33,908 nt of DNA, from positions 1 through 33,908 of the forward strand of contig JAHBWA010000096.1 in NCBI GenBank assembly GCA_019637195.1, given 5' to 3'. The first letter of the stretch is position 1. Every line of letters starts with the position of its first letter. This document shows, piece by piece, positions 1-7,400 of this stretch. The position numbers were made by a program, and so were the translations under genes. This stretch comes from Labilithrix sp. GTDB taxonomy: Bacteria > Myxococcota_A > Polyangia > Polyangiales > Polyangiaceae. The notes below the pieces were generated by a model, which searched no databases, had not been told where the DNA came from, and was given only the letters and a program-made list of their open reading frames with translations.

Positions 1-764
1 AGCTGCCGGGGGGCAGCGTGGTGAAGGAGTACCGCTGGGACCAGCAGAACCGGCTGGTGCGGATGCTCGAAGGGACGCACGAGTCGGTGTACGAGTACGA
101 TGGCGAGTCGCGGCGCGTCCGGATCAAGGAGCTGACGAGCAGCGTCGAGACGAAGAACGAGACGTTCGTGTGGTGCGGGTCACGGATCTGCCAGAAGCGC
201 GCATCGAACGGCTCGACGGTAATTCGGAGCTACTTCAAGGAGGGCTTCGAGGAGAGCGGGACGATCGACTACTTCTACACGCGTGACCATCTCGGAAGCG
301 TGCGTGAGGTGGTGGGGAGCGACGGGACGACGATTGCGTCACGAGTGAGCTACGACCCGTGGGGGAAGATCACCGAGACAGGCTCTGGAGCGCTGACGGA
401 CTTCGCGTTCACGGGGCACCACTTCGACCGGCCGACTGGACTCGGCCTCACGTGGTGGCGTGGATACGACCCGAAACTTGGACGCTGGCTCAGCAGAGAC
501 CCGATCGGACTTGCCGGTGGGCCGAACCTCTACGCCTACGTTGGGAGCGATCCGGTGAACGCCATTGATCCGTTCGGCCTTTACGATCAGAAGGCGTGCC
601 TCGTCTTCGGTCTGGAGGCAATTCTTGGAGGCACCATCATCTGGGCTGCGCCGGGCTGGTGGAAGCTAGTCGGTGTGCCGTTCGTTCTGCAAGGCGGCGC
701 CGGTCTGATTCTAGGGGGTGCGTGTTGGCCCGATCCGTCCCCGGCCCCCGGCTCATGCAAGTGA
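1..764 (+). CDS. RHS repeat protein, C-terminal part (5' end outside window), with short hydrophobic tip
   Basis: This is the 3' end of an RHS/YD-repeat gene that begins upstream of the window; codons are in phase from base 3. YD-type repeats (YEYDGESRRV, YDPWGKITETG) lead into the RHS core-associated region, with DPIGLAGGPNLYAYVGSDP and the closing DPFGL motif at about 567-581. RHS proteins form a hollow shell that encloses a variable C-terminal toxin. Here the tip after DPFGL is only 60 residues (582-761). It is Gly-rich with two hydrophobic stretches (around CLVFGLEAILGG and LVGVPFVLQGG) and a Pro/Ser tail, so no nuclease or deaminase motif is visible. A membrane-acting toxin is one reading; a degenerate tip is another. 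The gene for a small membrane protein overlaps its stop codon. The RHS assignment is firm; tip function is inferred. Confidence 0.88.
   Translation, partial: LPGGSVVKEYRWDQQNRLVRMLEGTHESVYEYDGESRRVRIKELTSSVETKNETFVWCGSRICQKRASNGSTVIRSYFKEGFEESGTIDYFYTRDHLGSVREVVGSDGTTIASRVSYDPWGKITETGSGALTDFAFTGHHFDRPTGLGLTWWRGYDPKLGRWLSRDPIGLAGGPNLYAYVGSDPVNAIDPFGLYDQKACLVFGLEAILGGTIIWAAPGWWKLVGVPFVLQGGAGLILGGACWPDPSPAPGSCK
2..384 (+). repeat. RHS core direct repeat, copy 1
   Basis: This stretch matches 2899-3272 closely. The first ~140 bases are almost base-for-base the same, with increasing differences and two small in-frame deletions (6 and 3 bases) in the second copy. The repeats lie about 2.9 kb apart in direct orientation, so homologous recombination between them could swap or delete tips. 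Confidence 0.85.
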
Positions 765-1147
765 CGATGCTCCGCCAGCTAGCACGCGACTTCTCCGTCA
801 TCGTTCTGGCTACGGCTATCGGCGTTCCGCATGGCCTGATGCTCCATTGCTGTCCGCGGGCCCTAGCCGTGAGCACGATCGCTTTCGGAATTCTCCTCGC
901 CACCGCCTGGAGCAGCGTCTGGCGTCGGATCGCGAGAACAGCAGCTTCGCGAGAGCGCTTGCGTCGCCGCTTTTTCTGGGTCCCAATCGCCACCTACGCA
1001 GCTTTGTGGGCCTTGCTACCGCCATTCATTGGAAACAACACGGGAATCACGGCGATCGCTCTCGCAATGAGCACGTTGGCCGGCTGCATTCTCGGGCTTG
1101 GTATCGAACCCGTATTCCTTGGACGAAGGCCGTCCTTTCCTGACTGA
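755..1147 (+). CDS. Small four-helix membrane protein, candidate immunity protein for the RHS tip
   Basis: An ATG at 755 overlaps the stop of the RHS gene by 10 bases and gives a 130-residue protein. Four hydrophobic segments are visible: around FSVIVLATAIGVPHGLML, ALAVSTIAFGILLATAW, FWVPIATYAALWALLPP and TAIALAMSTLAGCILGLG. A basic loop (RRIARTAASRERLRRR) lies between the second and third. I do not recognise the family. In RHS and other polymorphic toxin loci the gene directly after the toxin tip normally encodes its cognate immunity protein, and membrane-acting toxins have membrane-embedded immunity proteins. The location and topology fit this, but that is inference from position. There is no strong Shine-Dalgarno sequence before 755, so coupling to the upstream gene or another start is possible. 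Confidence 0.6.
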   Translation: MQVTMLRQLARDFSVIVLATAIGVPHGLMLHCCPRALAVSTIAFGILLATAWSSVWRRIARTAASRERLRRRFFWVPIATYAALWALLPPFIGNNTGITAIALAMSTLAGCILGLGIEPVFLGRRPSFPD

Positions 1148-1218
1148 TCGGGGGCATTCCATAGGGTGCATATCCAACGGCGGCATGCTCACGCGGCGAC
1201 CGATGCCGTGTAGGTTGC

Positions 1219-1385
1219 ATGGAGGCCGACCAGGAGCCGGCTCTCCGAGACGACAAGACCGCCGAGCTGATCACCAAGCGTGGGAGGAAGCTCAAGGACA
1301 CGTACACGGACCACGAGGTGTCCGGGAGCCGGGAGCGGCGCCCCGAGCTTGACCGGCTGCTCCGCGATGTTCGCCGCCGCCGAGT
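1219..1385 (+). pseudogene. Serine recombinase (resolvase) N-terminal fragment
   Basis: In frame from 1219 the translation contains KLKDTYTDHEVSGSRERRPE followed by LDRLLRDVRRRRVD. This matches the segment of the resolvase catalytic domain that runs from the second beta strand through the E-x-x-SG-x-x-x-RP-x-L-x-x-L-L motif. The N-terminal Y-x-R-V-S block with the catalytic serine is missing, and homology stops at about 1385. From there the DNA instead encodes RHS repeats in another frame. It is therefore a remnant cut at both ends, with no DNA-binding domain, and probably marks a past recombination junction. It cannot be a working recombinase. Confidence 0.6.
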
Positions 1386-2898
1386 TGATCACCGGAGACG
1401 TCGCGGGCGGCAACCGCTCGTTCACCTACGACGACTACGGCCGCGTGAGGACCACGACGGATTCGGAGGGGTACACCCTGACGTACGACTACGATGCCCT
1501 CGACCGCGTCCGGACGACGACGTATCCCGACGGCACGTTCGAGCAGCTCGAGTACGAGGACCACAGCCTCGTGGCTTCCCGGGATCGTGAGGGCCGCTGG
1601 ACGCGGCACATGTACAATCCGCTCATGGAGCGCGTGGTGACCCAGGACGCCGAGCTGCGGACGACGCAGCTCCAGTGGTGTCGTTGCGGACAGCTCCGGC
1701 GCTTCGTCGACGGCAACGGGAACATCACGGAGTGGCAGCGCGACGAGCGAAGCCGCGTGACGAAGAAGCTCCAAGCAAACGGGAGCTTCGAGACGTACGC
1801 GTACGACTTTTCCGGTCGCCTCGTCTCCCAGGTCGATCCGATGTCGCGCACGGTGACCTACGACTACACGCTCGACGATCGCGTCTCGAAGAAGGACTAC
1901 AGCGACCTCGCGACGGCAGACGTCCTCTACACGTACGATCCGTACTTCCCGCGCATGGCGACGAGGCAGGACGGAGCTGGGACGACGAGCTTCGCTTATC
2001 ATCCGTACGGTACCTCGACGAACGGCGCCGGCCAGGTGTCGCTCGTGAACGGTCCGCTCTCGAACGACACGCTGAAGCACACGTACGACGAGCTCGGGCG
2101 GTTGAAGAAGCTCGAGATCGTCGACGACGCTACCCAGACCGTGGCGAGCTACACGGAGGAGTACACGTTCGACGCGCGCAGTCGTGTGTCCGCGGTCCAG
2201 AACAACCTCGGCAATACGGCGTACAGCTTCGTCGGGCAGTCGAACCGTCCGTCCACGGTCGCTTACGCGAACGGGATGGAGACGCTCTACGACTATTTCG
2301 GCGCGACGGGCGACTTCCTGCTCAAGCAGATCAAGAACCTCTCGGCGGGTCTGACGCCGAGCGTGATCTCGCAGTTCGACTACACGTACCGGGCGGACCG
2401 GAGCATCGCGACATGGACGGTGGAGCAAGACAGCGGGGCGAACACGTGGACGTTCGGCTACGACGGGGCGCGCCAGCTGACGGCGGCGACGCTACGGGAC
2501 GCGAGCCACTCGCTGCTGGAGTCGCACAGCTACGGCTACGACAAGGCGGGCAACCGCATCCAGGTCGGCGACGGAACGACGGCGCCGCGGAACTACGAGG
2601 TGAACAACCTGAACCAGCTCCTCTCGGAGCGTGACCACGGCCGGACGACGTTCGCGGGGTACGTCGACGAGGCCGCCACGGTGAAGGTGAACGGCAGGCC
2701 CGCGAAGGTGATGTCGACGGACGGCGGCACCCCCTTCCGGTTCGAGTCGCTGGTCGACCTGGACGCGGGCGCGAACACCGTGGTGGTCGAGGCGCGTGAC
2801 GGTCAGAACAACGTCGCGACCGAGACGTACTCGGTGCCGACGACGGGGACGTCGAAGACCTACGAGTACGACGCCAACGGGAACCTTCGCTACGAGAG

Positions 2899-3272
2899 GC
2901 TGCCGGGGGGCAGCGTGGTGAAGGAGTACCGCTGGGACCAGCAGAACCGGCTGGTGCGGATGCTCGAAGGGACGCACGAGTCGGTGTACGAGTACGATGG
3001 CGAGTCGCGGCGCGTGCGTATCAAGGAGCTGACGAGCAGCGTCGAGACGAAGAACGAAACCTTCGTGTGGTGCGGCGCGCGGATCTGCCAGAAGCGAAGC
3101 GGCTCGACCGTAGAGAGGAACTACTTCGAGCAGGGCTTCGAGCAGGGCGCAGACGACAACTTCTACACGCGCGATCACCTCGGGAGCGTGCGAGAGGTCA
3201 TTGGTAGCGACGGAACGACGATCGCGTCGCGACTGTCGTACGATCCGTGGGGGAAGATCACGGAGACGGGCT
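2899..3272 (+). repeat. RHS core direct repeat, copy 2
   Basis: Second copy of the repeat at 2-384. It ends at the base where the insertion sequence begins (3273), whereas copy 1 continues into the rest of the core and the toxin tip. The near-identity at its 5' end suggests recent duplication or ongoing gene conversion. Confidence 0.85.
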
Positions 3273-3288
3273 CCAGAATTCGCGCCGG
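3273..3288 (+). repeat. Left terminal inverted repeat of the IS
   Basis: CCAGAATTCGCGCCGG pairs with the right end at 12 of 16 positions. It begins exactly where homology between the two RHS copies stops, which independently supports it as the element boundary. Confidence 0.6.
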
Positions 3289-3464
3289 CGTAGTCGCCTG
3301 AGCAACGAAACGCCGGCGGGGCAGGCGGATCGCGATGGCGGACGCGCGTCAGGACCAGTTGCGAGATCGTCGGCACGAGGCGCAGCCCGCGACGTCGGTC
3401 CGAAGATTGCATCCTGCACATAGCACTATTAACCCGATCGCTGGCGTGGCATGTTCCTCCAACG

Positions 3465-3866
3465 ATGCCGAGGTCCGAGCCGCTCAAGTTCCCGAGTGTT
3501 GCGGGACTGCCAATCACGAGCTGGTTCTCGTCACGTGGCAGCGTCGTCGTCCGCGGCACGAGGACCGAAGTGTTCATCGGTGGGACGCTGATCGGCACGT
3601 TCGAGGAGGACGAGCAGCTCGAGCGCAACGCGATTCTGGTCCAGCTCTCCGAAGACCCGAAGTGTCATCTCGGCCGGCTCGCCGAGGCGTTCGGTCTCTC
3701 GACCGAGCGGCTCCGTCAGCTTCGCCGCGACTACGAGAAGGGCGGGCTCGAGGCGCTTCGGCCGGGGAAGGATGGGGGCCCGCGTCGCCTCAGCGAGCGC
3801 GACGTCGCGCGGCTGACGAAGTGCTTCGAGCGAGGCCTCTCCGCGAAGCCGCCCACGCGACGATGA
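3465..3866 (+). CDS. Helix-turn-helix protein, N-terminal part of split transposase
   Basis: This 133-residue product carries a helix-turn-helix around residues 60-95 (HLGRLAEAFGLSTERLRQL) and then RDYEKGGLEALRPGKDGGPR, the usual linker seen in bacterial transposase N-termini. It ends with LSERDVARLTKCFERGLSAK, which reads like the first helix of a second HTH. The natural continuation (REAAHATMRNISLSTIQRA) lies in the next frame. The TGA stop at 3864-3866 overlaps the ATG at 3863 of the catalytic ORF. The two ORFs could be made separately by translational coupling, be joined by a programmed -1 frameshift near 3840-3860, or have been one gene before an indel. The continuity of the second HTH across the frames favours one ancestral protein. 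Confidence 0.75.
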   Translation: MPRSEPLKFPSVAGLPITSWFSSRGSVVVRGTRTEVFIGGTLIGTFEEDEQLERNAILVQLSEDPKCHLGRLAEAFGLSTERLRQLRRDYEKGGLEALRPGKDGGPRRLSERDVARLTKCFERGLSAKPPTRR

Positions 3867-5632
3867 GAAACATCTCGCTGTCGACCATCCAGCGCGCGCA
3901 TCGGGCCTGGCGCGCCGCGCGCGACGCCAAGCCGGAGGCGAGTGCCGGACCTGGCCCCGCAGTGACGAGGACGATGACTCTCCCAGGGATCGAGATGCTC
4001 CCCACTCCGGCGTCGTCCGATGTCGGCGACGACGACCGCGTGCTCGATCCCTTTGCTAGCAACCGCCTCGTCCAGCACGCTGGCGCCTGGCTCATGATGG
4101 CGATGCTCGCGCGCTTCGGCGTGTACGACGTCGTGCGGGACATCGCCGTCACCCGCGAGCGCGCCGTTGATGAAGACAGCGCACGCGTCAGCCTCGACGC
4201 GACGATCGCGACGTTCGCGATCGGAGAGCCCACGCTCGAAGGCGTCCGGCGCCTCGCCACGCCGACGGCGAGTCTCCTGCTGCAGACGCCCTCGGTCCCG
4301 TCGCCCGACACGCTCCGCTCGGTGATGGACCAGCTCGCGAGGGACCTCGGCGCGATCGGGTTCCACTTCCGAATGCTCCGGCGCTACCTCGACGACGACC
4401 GCCAGCAGGCGACGTCGGAGCCGGGCGTCTTCTACATCGACAACCATCTCCGTCCGTACACCGGCAAGCGCGTCATCCGGAAGGGCTGGCGCATGCAGGA
4501 CCGACGCGTTCGCCCAGGCGTCAGCGACTACTACGTTCACGACTCCGACGGCCGACCTCTCTTCCGCATCGACGTGCCCTCGCACGACTCGCTCCCGATG
4601 TGGATGATGCCGATCGTCAACCAGCTCCGCACCGTCGTCGGCGACGACGACCGCATCCTCCTCGCGTTCGATCGCGGCGGCGCTCACCCTGAGCCGATGG
4701 CGATGCTCCGCGAGGCCGGCTGCGAGTTCGTGACCTACGAGCGCGCGCCGTACCCCAAGCTCGCCGCCTCCAAGTTCACCTCCGAGGTGACCTTCGGCGA
4801 GGGCAAGGACGCCGAGCCCCTCCGCTTCGTCGAGTCGGCGCGCCACAACCTCAAGAGGGGCCGCGGTCGCGTCCGGCGGATCTCGGTCTTCGATCCCGAC
4901 GGGCGCCAGCTCAACATCCTCGCGAGCTCCACCCTCCCGGCCGAGCGCCTCATCGCGCTCATGCGCGGGCGCTGGGGCCAGGAGAACGCGTTCAAGCATG
5001 GCAACGAGCGCTGGGGCATCAACCACCTCGACGCGCGCAAGGTCCTTCCCGTCGACCCCGACGACATCGTGCCGAACCCCGCACGGCGACGCCTCGACGT
5101 CGCGCGCCGCGCCGCCGGCGCCCGCGAAGGCGACGCCCGCAACAAGATCGCTCGCCTCGAACGCAAGGGCGTCGAGCACGACGATCCCCGCTACGCCACG
5201 TTCCTCGAGAGGATCGAGAATGCACTCTCCGACGAGGAGGAGATCGACGCGCTCCGTCCGTCCGTCCCGAAGTACGCCCGCGTCGGCGACACCGACCTCG
5301 CTGGTAAGCTCGTGAAGCACGACGGCCGGCGGAAGCTGATGCTGGACACGATCCGGATCGCCTGCGCGAACGCCGAGAGCGACCTCGCTCAGATGCTCGC
5401 CCGCACGATGAAGCGCCCGCGTGAAGCGAAGAAGCTGCTCTCCAACATCTTCCGAGCGCCCGCCAAAGTACGAGTCGGCACGAGCAGCATTTCTGTCGAC
5501 CTCGCGCCAGCCGCCACGGCGACTGAGGTGGAGTCGATCGCCCTATTCCTCGCCGAGGTCTCACGCCTCAGGCTCCGCCTCCCTGGCGACCCTCGGCGAC
5601 GGACGCTCCGGTTTCGATCGCAACTGCGATGA
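3863..5632 (+). CDS. DDE-type transposase, catalytic part
   Basis: From ATG 3863 this gives 589 residues. The N-terminus completes an HTH (MRNISLSTIQRAHRAWRAAR). The catalytic core shows likely acidic residues in FYIDNHLRPYTGKR, ILLAFDRGGAHPEPM and RWGQENAFKHGNERWGIN, a D-D-E arrangement with the glutamate in an alpha-helical R-W-x-x-E-N motif as in IS4-like and related families. A highly charged, probably coiled-coil stretch follows (RRAAGAREGDARNKIARLER). The ORF stop is a few bases from the right terminal repeat, as expected for an IS transposase. I recognise this as a transposase of a type common in Myxococcota, but cannot name the IS family. Whether it is active depends on how the N-terminal ORF is joined. 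Confidence 0.75.
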   Translation: MRNISLSTIQRAHRAWRAARDAKPEASAGPGPAVTRTMTLPGIEMLPTPASSDVGDDDRVLDPFASNRLVQHAGAWLMMAMLARFGVYDVVRDIAVTRERAVDEDSARVSLDATIATFAIGEPTLEGVRRLATPTASLLLQTPSVPSPDTLRSVMDQLARDLGAIGFHFRMLRRYLDDDRQQATSEPGVFYIDNHLRPYTGKRVIRKGWRMQDRRVRPGVSDYYVHDSDGRPLFRIDVPSHDSLPMWMMPIVNQLRTVVGDDDRILLAFDRGGAHPEPMAMLREAGCEFVTYERAPYPKLAASKFTSEVTFGEGKDAEPLRFVESARHNLKRGRGRVRRISVFDPDGRQLNILASSTLPAERLIALMRGRWGQENAFKHGNERWGINHLDARKVLPVDPDDIVPNPARRRLDVARRAAGAREGDARNKIARLERKGVEHDDPRYATFLERIENALSDEEEIDALRPSVPKYARVGDTDLAGKLVKHDGRRKLMLDTIRIACANAESDLAQMLARTMKRPREAKKLLSNIFRAPAKVRVGTSSISVDLAPAATATEVESIALFLAEVSRLRLRLPGDPRRRTLRFRSQLR

Positions 5633-5637
5633 CGCTC

Positions 5638-5653
5638 CAAGCGGGAACTCTGG
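5638..5653 (-). repeat. Right terminal inverted repeat of the IS
   Basis: Read on the minus strand this is CCAGAGTTCCCGCTTG, matching the left end at 12 of 16 bases. Immediately outside it the minus strand resumes a different transposase gene in mid-codon-string, which supports the boundary. Confidence 0.6.
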
Positions 5654-5748
5654 TGCTCGAACGCGCGCTGCACGAGCGGACCGACGATCTGGGCGCGGTA
5701 GAGCGCGATCGCCTCGGCGTGATCTTTCGGACGAATCGGATCTTTCAC
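5654..5748 (-). pseudogene. N-terminal fragment of an IS481-like (integrase-core) transposase, cut by the IS
   Basis: From an ATG at 5748 the minus strand reads MKDPIRPKDHAEAIALYRAQ followed by IVGPLVQRAFEH. This resembles the start of a family of integrase-core transposases (x-D-H-A-E-A-x-A-L-x-R-x-x-x-x-G-P-L). After 31-32 codons the sequence enters the right terminal repeat of the neighbouring IS, and the rest of the gene is absent from the window. A short GAGTCCTT-rich leader lies upstream on the minus strand. The family call is from memory of the N-terminal motif only. Confidence 0.5.
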
Positions 5749-5866
5749 TTCGGAGTCCTTTCCGCGCCCTGATCGGGCGCGGCGCGGACCCCATCACGCC
5801 GTCACCGGCGTCGAATCGGCCCAATGTGGTGGGCGCTCGGGACCGCCACGATCCGCCGGCGATCGC

Positions 5867-6526
5867 TCACGTCGCGAACGCCGCCCCTGCGAACACGAGA
5901 TCGACCTCCGCGGCTCCGACGTCGGCAGGGATACGCGCGGCGACGCTCATCGCCGCCCGCTCGGCACGCTGGCGCGGGGACCAGCTCGGCGGCGCTCCTC
6001 GGACGCCGGGAAAGAGACGGCCAGCGTCGATCGCGGTGAGCCAGCGCCGGAGCGTCCGCCACGCGCCAGCACCACGCGCCCACGAGCCGATCCGCGCGGC
6101 GGTCACCGCGGCCGTCACGCCGAGCCTCCCGAAGATGAACAGCGCGAGCGCGATCGCCCCCGCCGCGAAGTGACGGCGCGCGAGGACCTGCCGCGGGACC
6201 ACGGCGACGATCGCCTTGCAGGCTCGGCACCGGTAGCGCCTGACGAGCACCACCCGCGTCGCGTGGGCCCCGTCGGCGGCGGCCGGCCCGCGGAGCTGCC
6301 GCTCCCGACGCCCATGACCGACAAGCCCGAGCTGCTGGCCCGGAGGTCGTGACGCCGCCCGGCACCGCGGGCAGCACCCTGGTCTTGCTGCATCCACCGA
6401 CGGAGGGCTCGCGATCCATAAGTTGACGTTGAGCGAAGAATGAACGACGAGAGAAGAGCTCCGTCCTTGCAAGTGGTCCGGAGCACGACGCGAGGGGCAC
6501 GCGGCCAAACGAGACCCTCGCGTCAC
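5867..6526 (-). CDS. DUF6431-like zinc-ribbon protein, transposon helper
   Basis: The recognisable part runs on the minus strand from about 6433 (ASPPSVDAARPGCCPRCRAA) through GLVGHGRRERQLRGP, a second Cys pair (RYRCRACKAIVAVVP), RRHFAAGAIALALFIFGRLG and WRTLRRWLTAIDAGRLFPGV. Two C-x-x-C pairs suggest a bound zinc. Proteins of this type sit just before integrase-core transposases in GC-rich bacteria, and here a fragment of such a transposase follows 118 bases downstream on the same strand. That makes them two genes of one element. The start is unclear: no in-frame ATG lies near the homologous region, and the GTG at 6526 adds about 30 poorly conserved residues. The gene may have lost its start. 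Its role in transposition is inferred from neighbourhood. Confidence 0.55.
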   Translation of the reverse strand: MTRGSRLAACPSRRAPDHLQGRSSSLVVHSSLNVNLWIASPPSVDAARPGCCPRCRAASRPPGQQLGLVGHGRRERQLRGPAAADGAHATRVVLVRRYRCRACKAIVAVVPRQVLARRHFAAGAIALALFIFGRLGVTAAVTAARIGSWARGAGAWRTLRRWLTAIDAGRLFPGVRGAPPSWSPRQRAERAAMSVAARIPADVGAAEVDLVFAGAAFAT

Positions 6527-6665
6527 CCTTTTTGTGGGCCGACGAAGCTGTCGATGCTCGCCTCCTCGCCCGGTCGTACCGACCCGCCGCGGATCTGGCC
6601 CAGTCCGCGTACGTGATGGGCGGGGGGCCGCTCGCGCGCCGTTCCCTCACGCAGCCGGAGCGATC

Positions 6666-6923
6666 ATGCCGCGATCCGGATCAACGAGAGGGAGCGCCAA
6701 CAGTTGCGCCGGAGAAGGATGCGGCCGCATCTTCTATCGCTGCGAGGCCGACTATCGCGGGCACATCTACGGCGAGGCGGGCTGCCGACGGAAGGCAGCA
6801 CGGGCCTCGAAGGCTCGGCATCAGGCGACTCCAGCGCTCGTCAGAACTGACCCGGGCCTGCTCGTGAGAACCGTTCCACCGGACAGATCCAGATCGCAGG
6901 ACCGATCTTCGTTCGTGGTGTAG
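6666..6923 (+). pseudogene. Degenerate small zinc-ribbon ORF
   Basis: An ATG at 6666 opens 85 codons containing SCAGEGCGRIFYRCEADYRG and then HIYGEAGCRRKAARASKARH. The spacing resembles small transposon-linked proteins with a C-x-x-C, C-x-x-C-x-R-G-x-x-Y-C pattern and an AR-rich tail. Several expected cysteines are replaced (YG where YC is usual), and the usual basic C-terminus is lost. It looks like a decayed copy that lies just upstream of the neighbouring helper gene in opposite orientation. A chance ORF cannot be excluded. Confidence 0.3.
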
Positions 6924-7097
6924 CCCGTTGCAAGGGGCCGAGAGGACGACGCCCTCGGCGCGGTAGCGACGAGGGCGTCATGGTCGTCATCGGACTTGGG
7001 AAGGGTCAGCCCGACGGGTCACGGAGCGATGGGCCGTCGATCTTCACGGTGTGGCACTGGCGCCGGAGGCGGCTGAGGAGTGCACGGGCCCGCGTGC

Positions 7098-7215
7098 CTT
7101 CGGCAGCGACGCTCGCTGATCATCACGAGCAACCCCGTCTTCAGCGAGTGGAACCGCATCTTCAAGAGCCCGATGACGCCGGCGGCGGGATCGACCGCGT
7201 CGTCCCCCCACGAGG
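7098..7215 (+). pseudogene. IstB-like ATPase C-terminal scrap (IS21-type helper)
   Basis: The translation SLIITSNPVFSEWNRIFKSP matches the sensor-like C-terminal segment of IstB/DnaC-type transposition ATPases (S-L-I-I-T-S-N-x-x-F-x-E-W). The next expected block (A-x-I-D-R-x-x-H-H) continues in a different frame as GGGIDRVVPP, showing a frameshift at about 7193. No Walker A or B region is present upstream. It is a dead remnant of an IS21-family element. Confidence 0.55.
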
Positions 7216-7244
7216 CGGAGGGCCTCTTGGCGAAGCTCGCCGCA

Positions 7245-7276
7245 GAGGCCGATGCCGATCACGAGTGACGTGGGCG
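7245..7276 (+). repeat. 32-bp direct repeat, copy 1 (left of unknown cassette)
   Basis: GAGGCCGATG-CC-GATCACGAGTGACGTG-G-GCG matches 8146-8177 at 29 of 32 positions. Both copies are preceded by a similar GAAGCTC(TC)GCCGCAG stretch. Together they bracket the two-gene cassette at 7401-8109. Confidence 0.65.
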
Positions 7277-7400
7277 TTCCGGCTCGTGCGGCGGGATCCT
7301 GAGCCGCTCCGGTATCCGAGCGCTCGAGGTGCCGAGGGGGCTATCACGGTCTATATAGATCGATGTAGCTCTTCTTCTTCCCGGCGGTAAGCGCGTCCTG

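Larger units (their letters stand above)
1367..3301 (+). pseudogene. RHS repeat protein core, truncated at both ends
   Basis: The reading frame from about 1367 to 3301 (645 codons) is filled with YD/RHS repeats such as YDYDALDRVRTTTYPDGTFE, YDELGRLKKLE and YDKAGNRIQ. At about 2650-2850 an Ig-like or adhesion-type insert appears (ATVKVNGRPAKV, then DAGANTVVVEARDGQNNVAT), of a kind often embedded in RHS cores. The 5' side begins abruptly against a recombinase scrap, with no signal peptide or N-terminal domain. The 3' side matches the first RHS gene up to YDPWGKITETGS, then runs into the terminal repeat of an insertion sequence and stops after nine IS-derived residues. The core-closing DPFGL motif and any toxin tip are absent. 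ATG 1367 is only the first in-frame start near the junction. It is most likely non-functional, but it could donate core sequence by recombination. Confidence 0.85.
3273..5653 (+). mobile_element. Insertion sequence with two-frame transposase and imperfect terminal inverted repeats
   Basis: The left end CCAGAATTCGCGCCGG (3273-3288) matches the reverse complement of the right end, CCAGAGTTCCCGCTTG (5653-5638), at 12 of 16 positions. Between them lie an HTH ORF (3465-3866) and a DDE-type transposase ORF (3863-5632), whose stop is only 5 bases inside the right repeat. The total is 2,381 bp. The left end interrupts an RHS gene and the right end interrupts a different minus-strand transposase gene. 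I see no target duplication in the flanks (GGGCT on the left, TGCTC on the right), so the locus was probably rearranged after insertion or by it. The ends were set by eye, so boundaries could be off by a few bases. The family was not assigned. Confidence 0.65.
6924..7400 (+). other. Mostly non-coding, transposon-derived spacer
   Basis: Apart from the IstB scrap at about 7098-7215 and one copy of a 32-bp repeat (7245-7276), I see no credible gene here. An AT-rich patch at 7348-7370 (GGTCTATATAGATCGATG) stands out in the GC-rich surroundings. It lies about 30 bases before the two-gene cassette, where a promoter would be expected. Confidence 0.4.

Noticed and set aside
1292..2428. Long minus-strand ORF across the RHS core
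   Set aside because: Arg/Val/Glu-rich antisense translation with no domain; it is the shadow of the plus-strand RHS repeats in GC-rich DNA.
3731..5320. 529-codon minus-strand ORF opposite the transposase
   Set aside because: Low-complexity Ala/Arg/Glu composition and no recognisable motif; the plus strand encodes clear HTH and DDE motifs.
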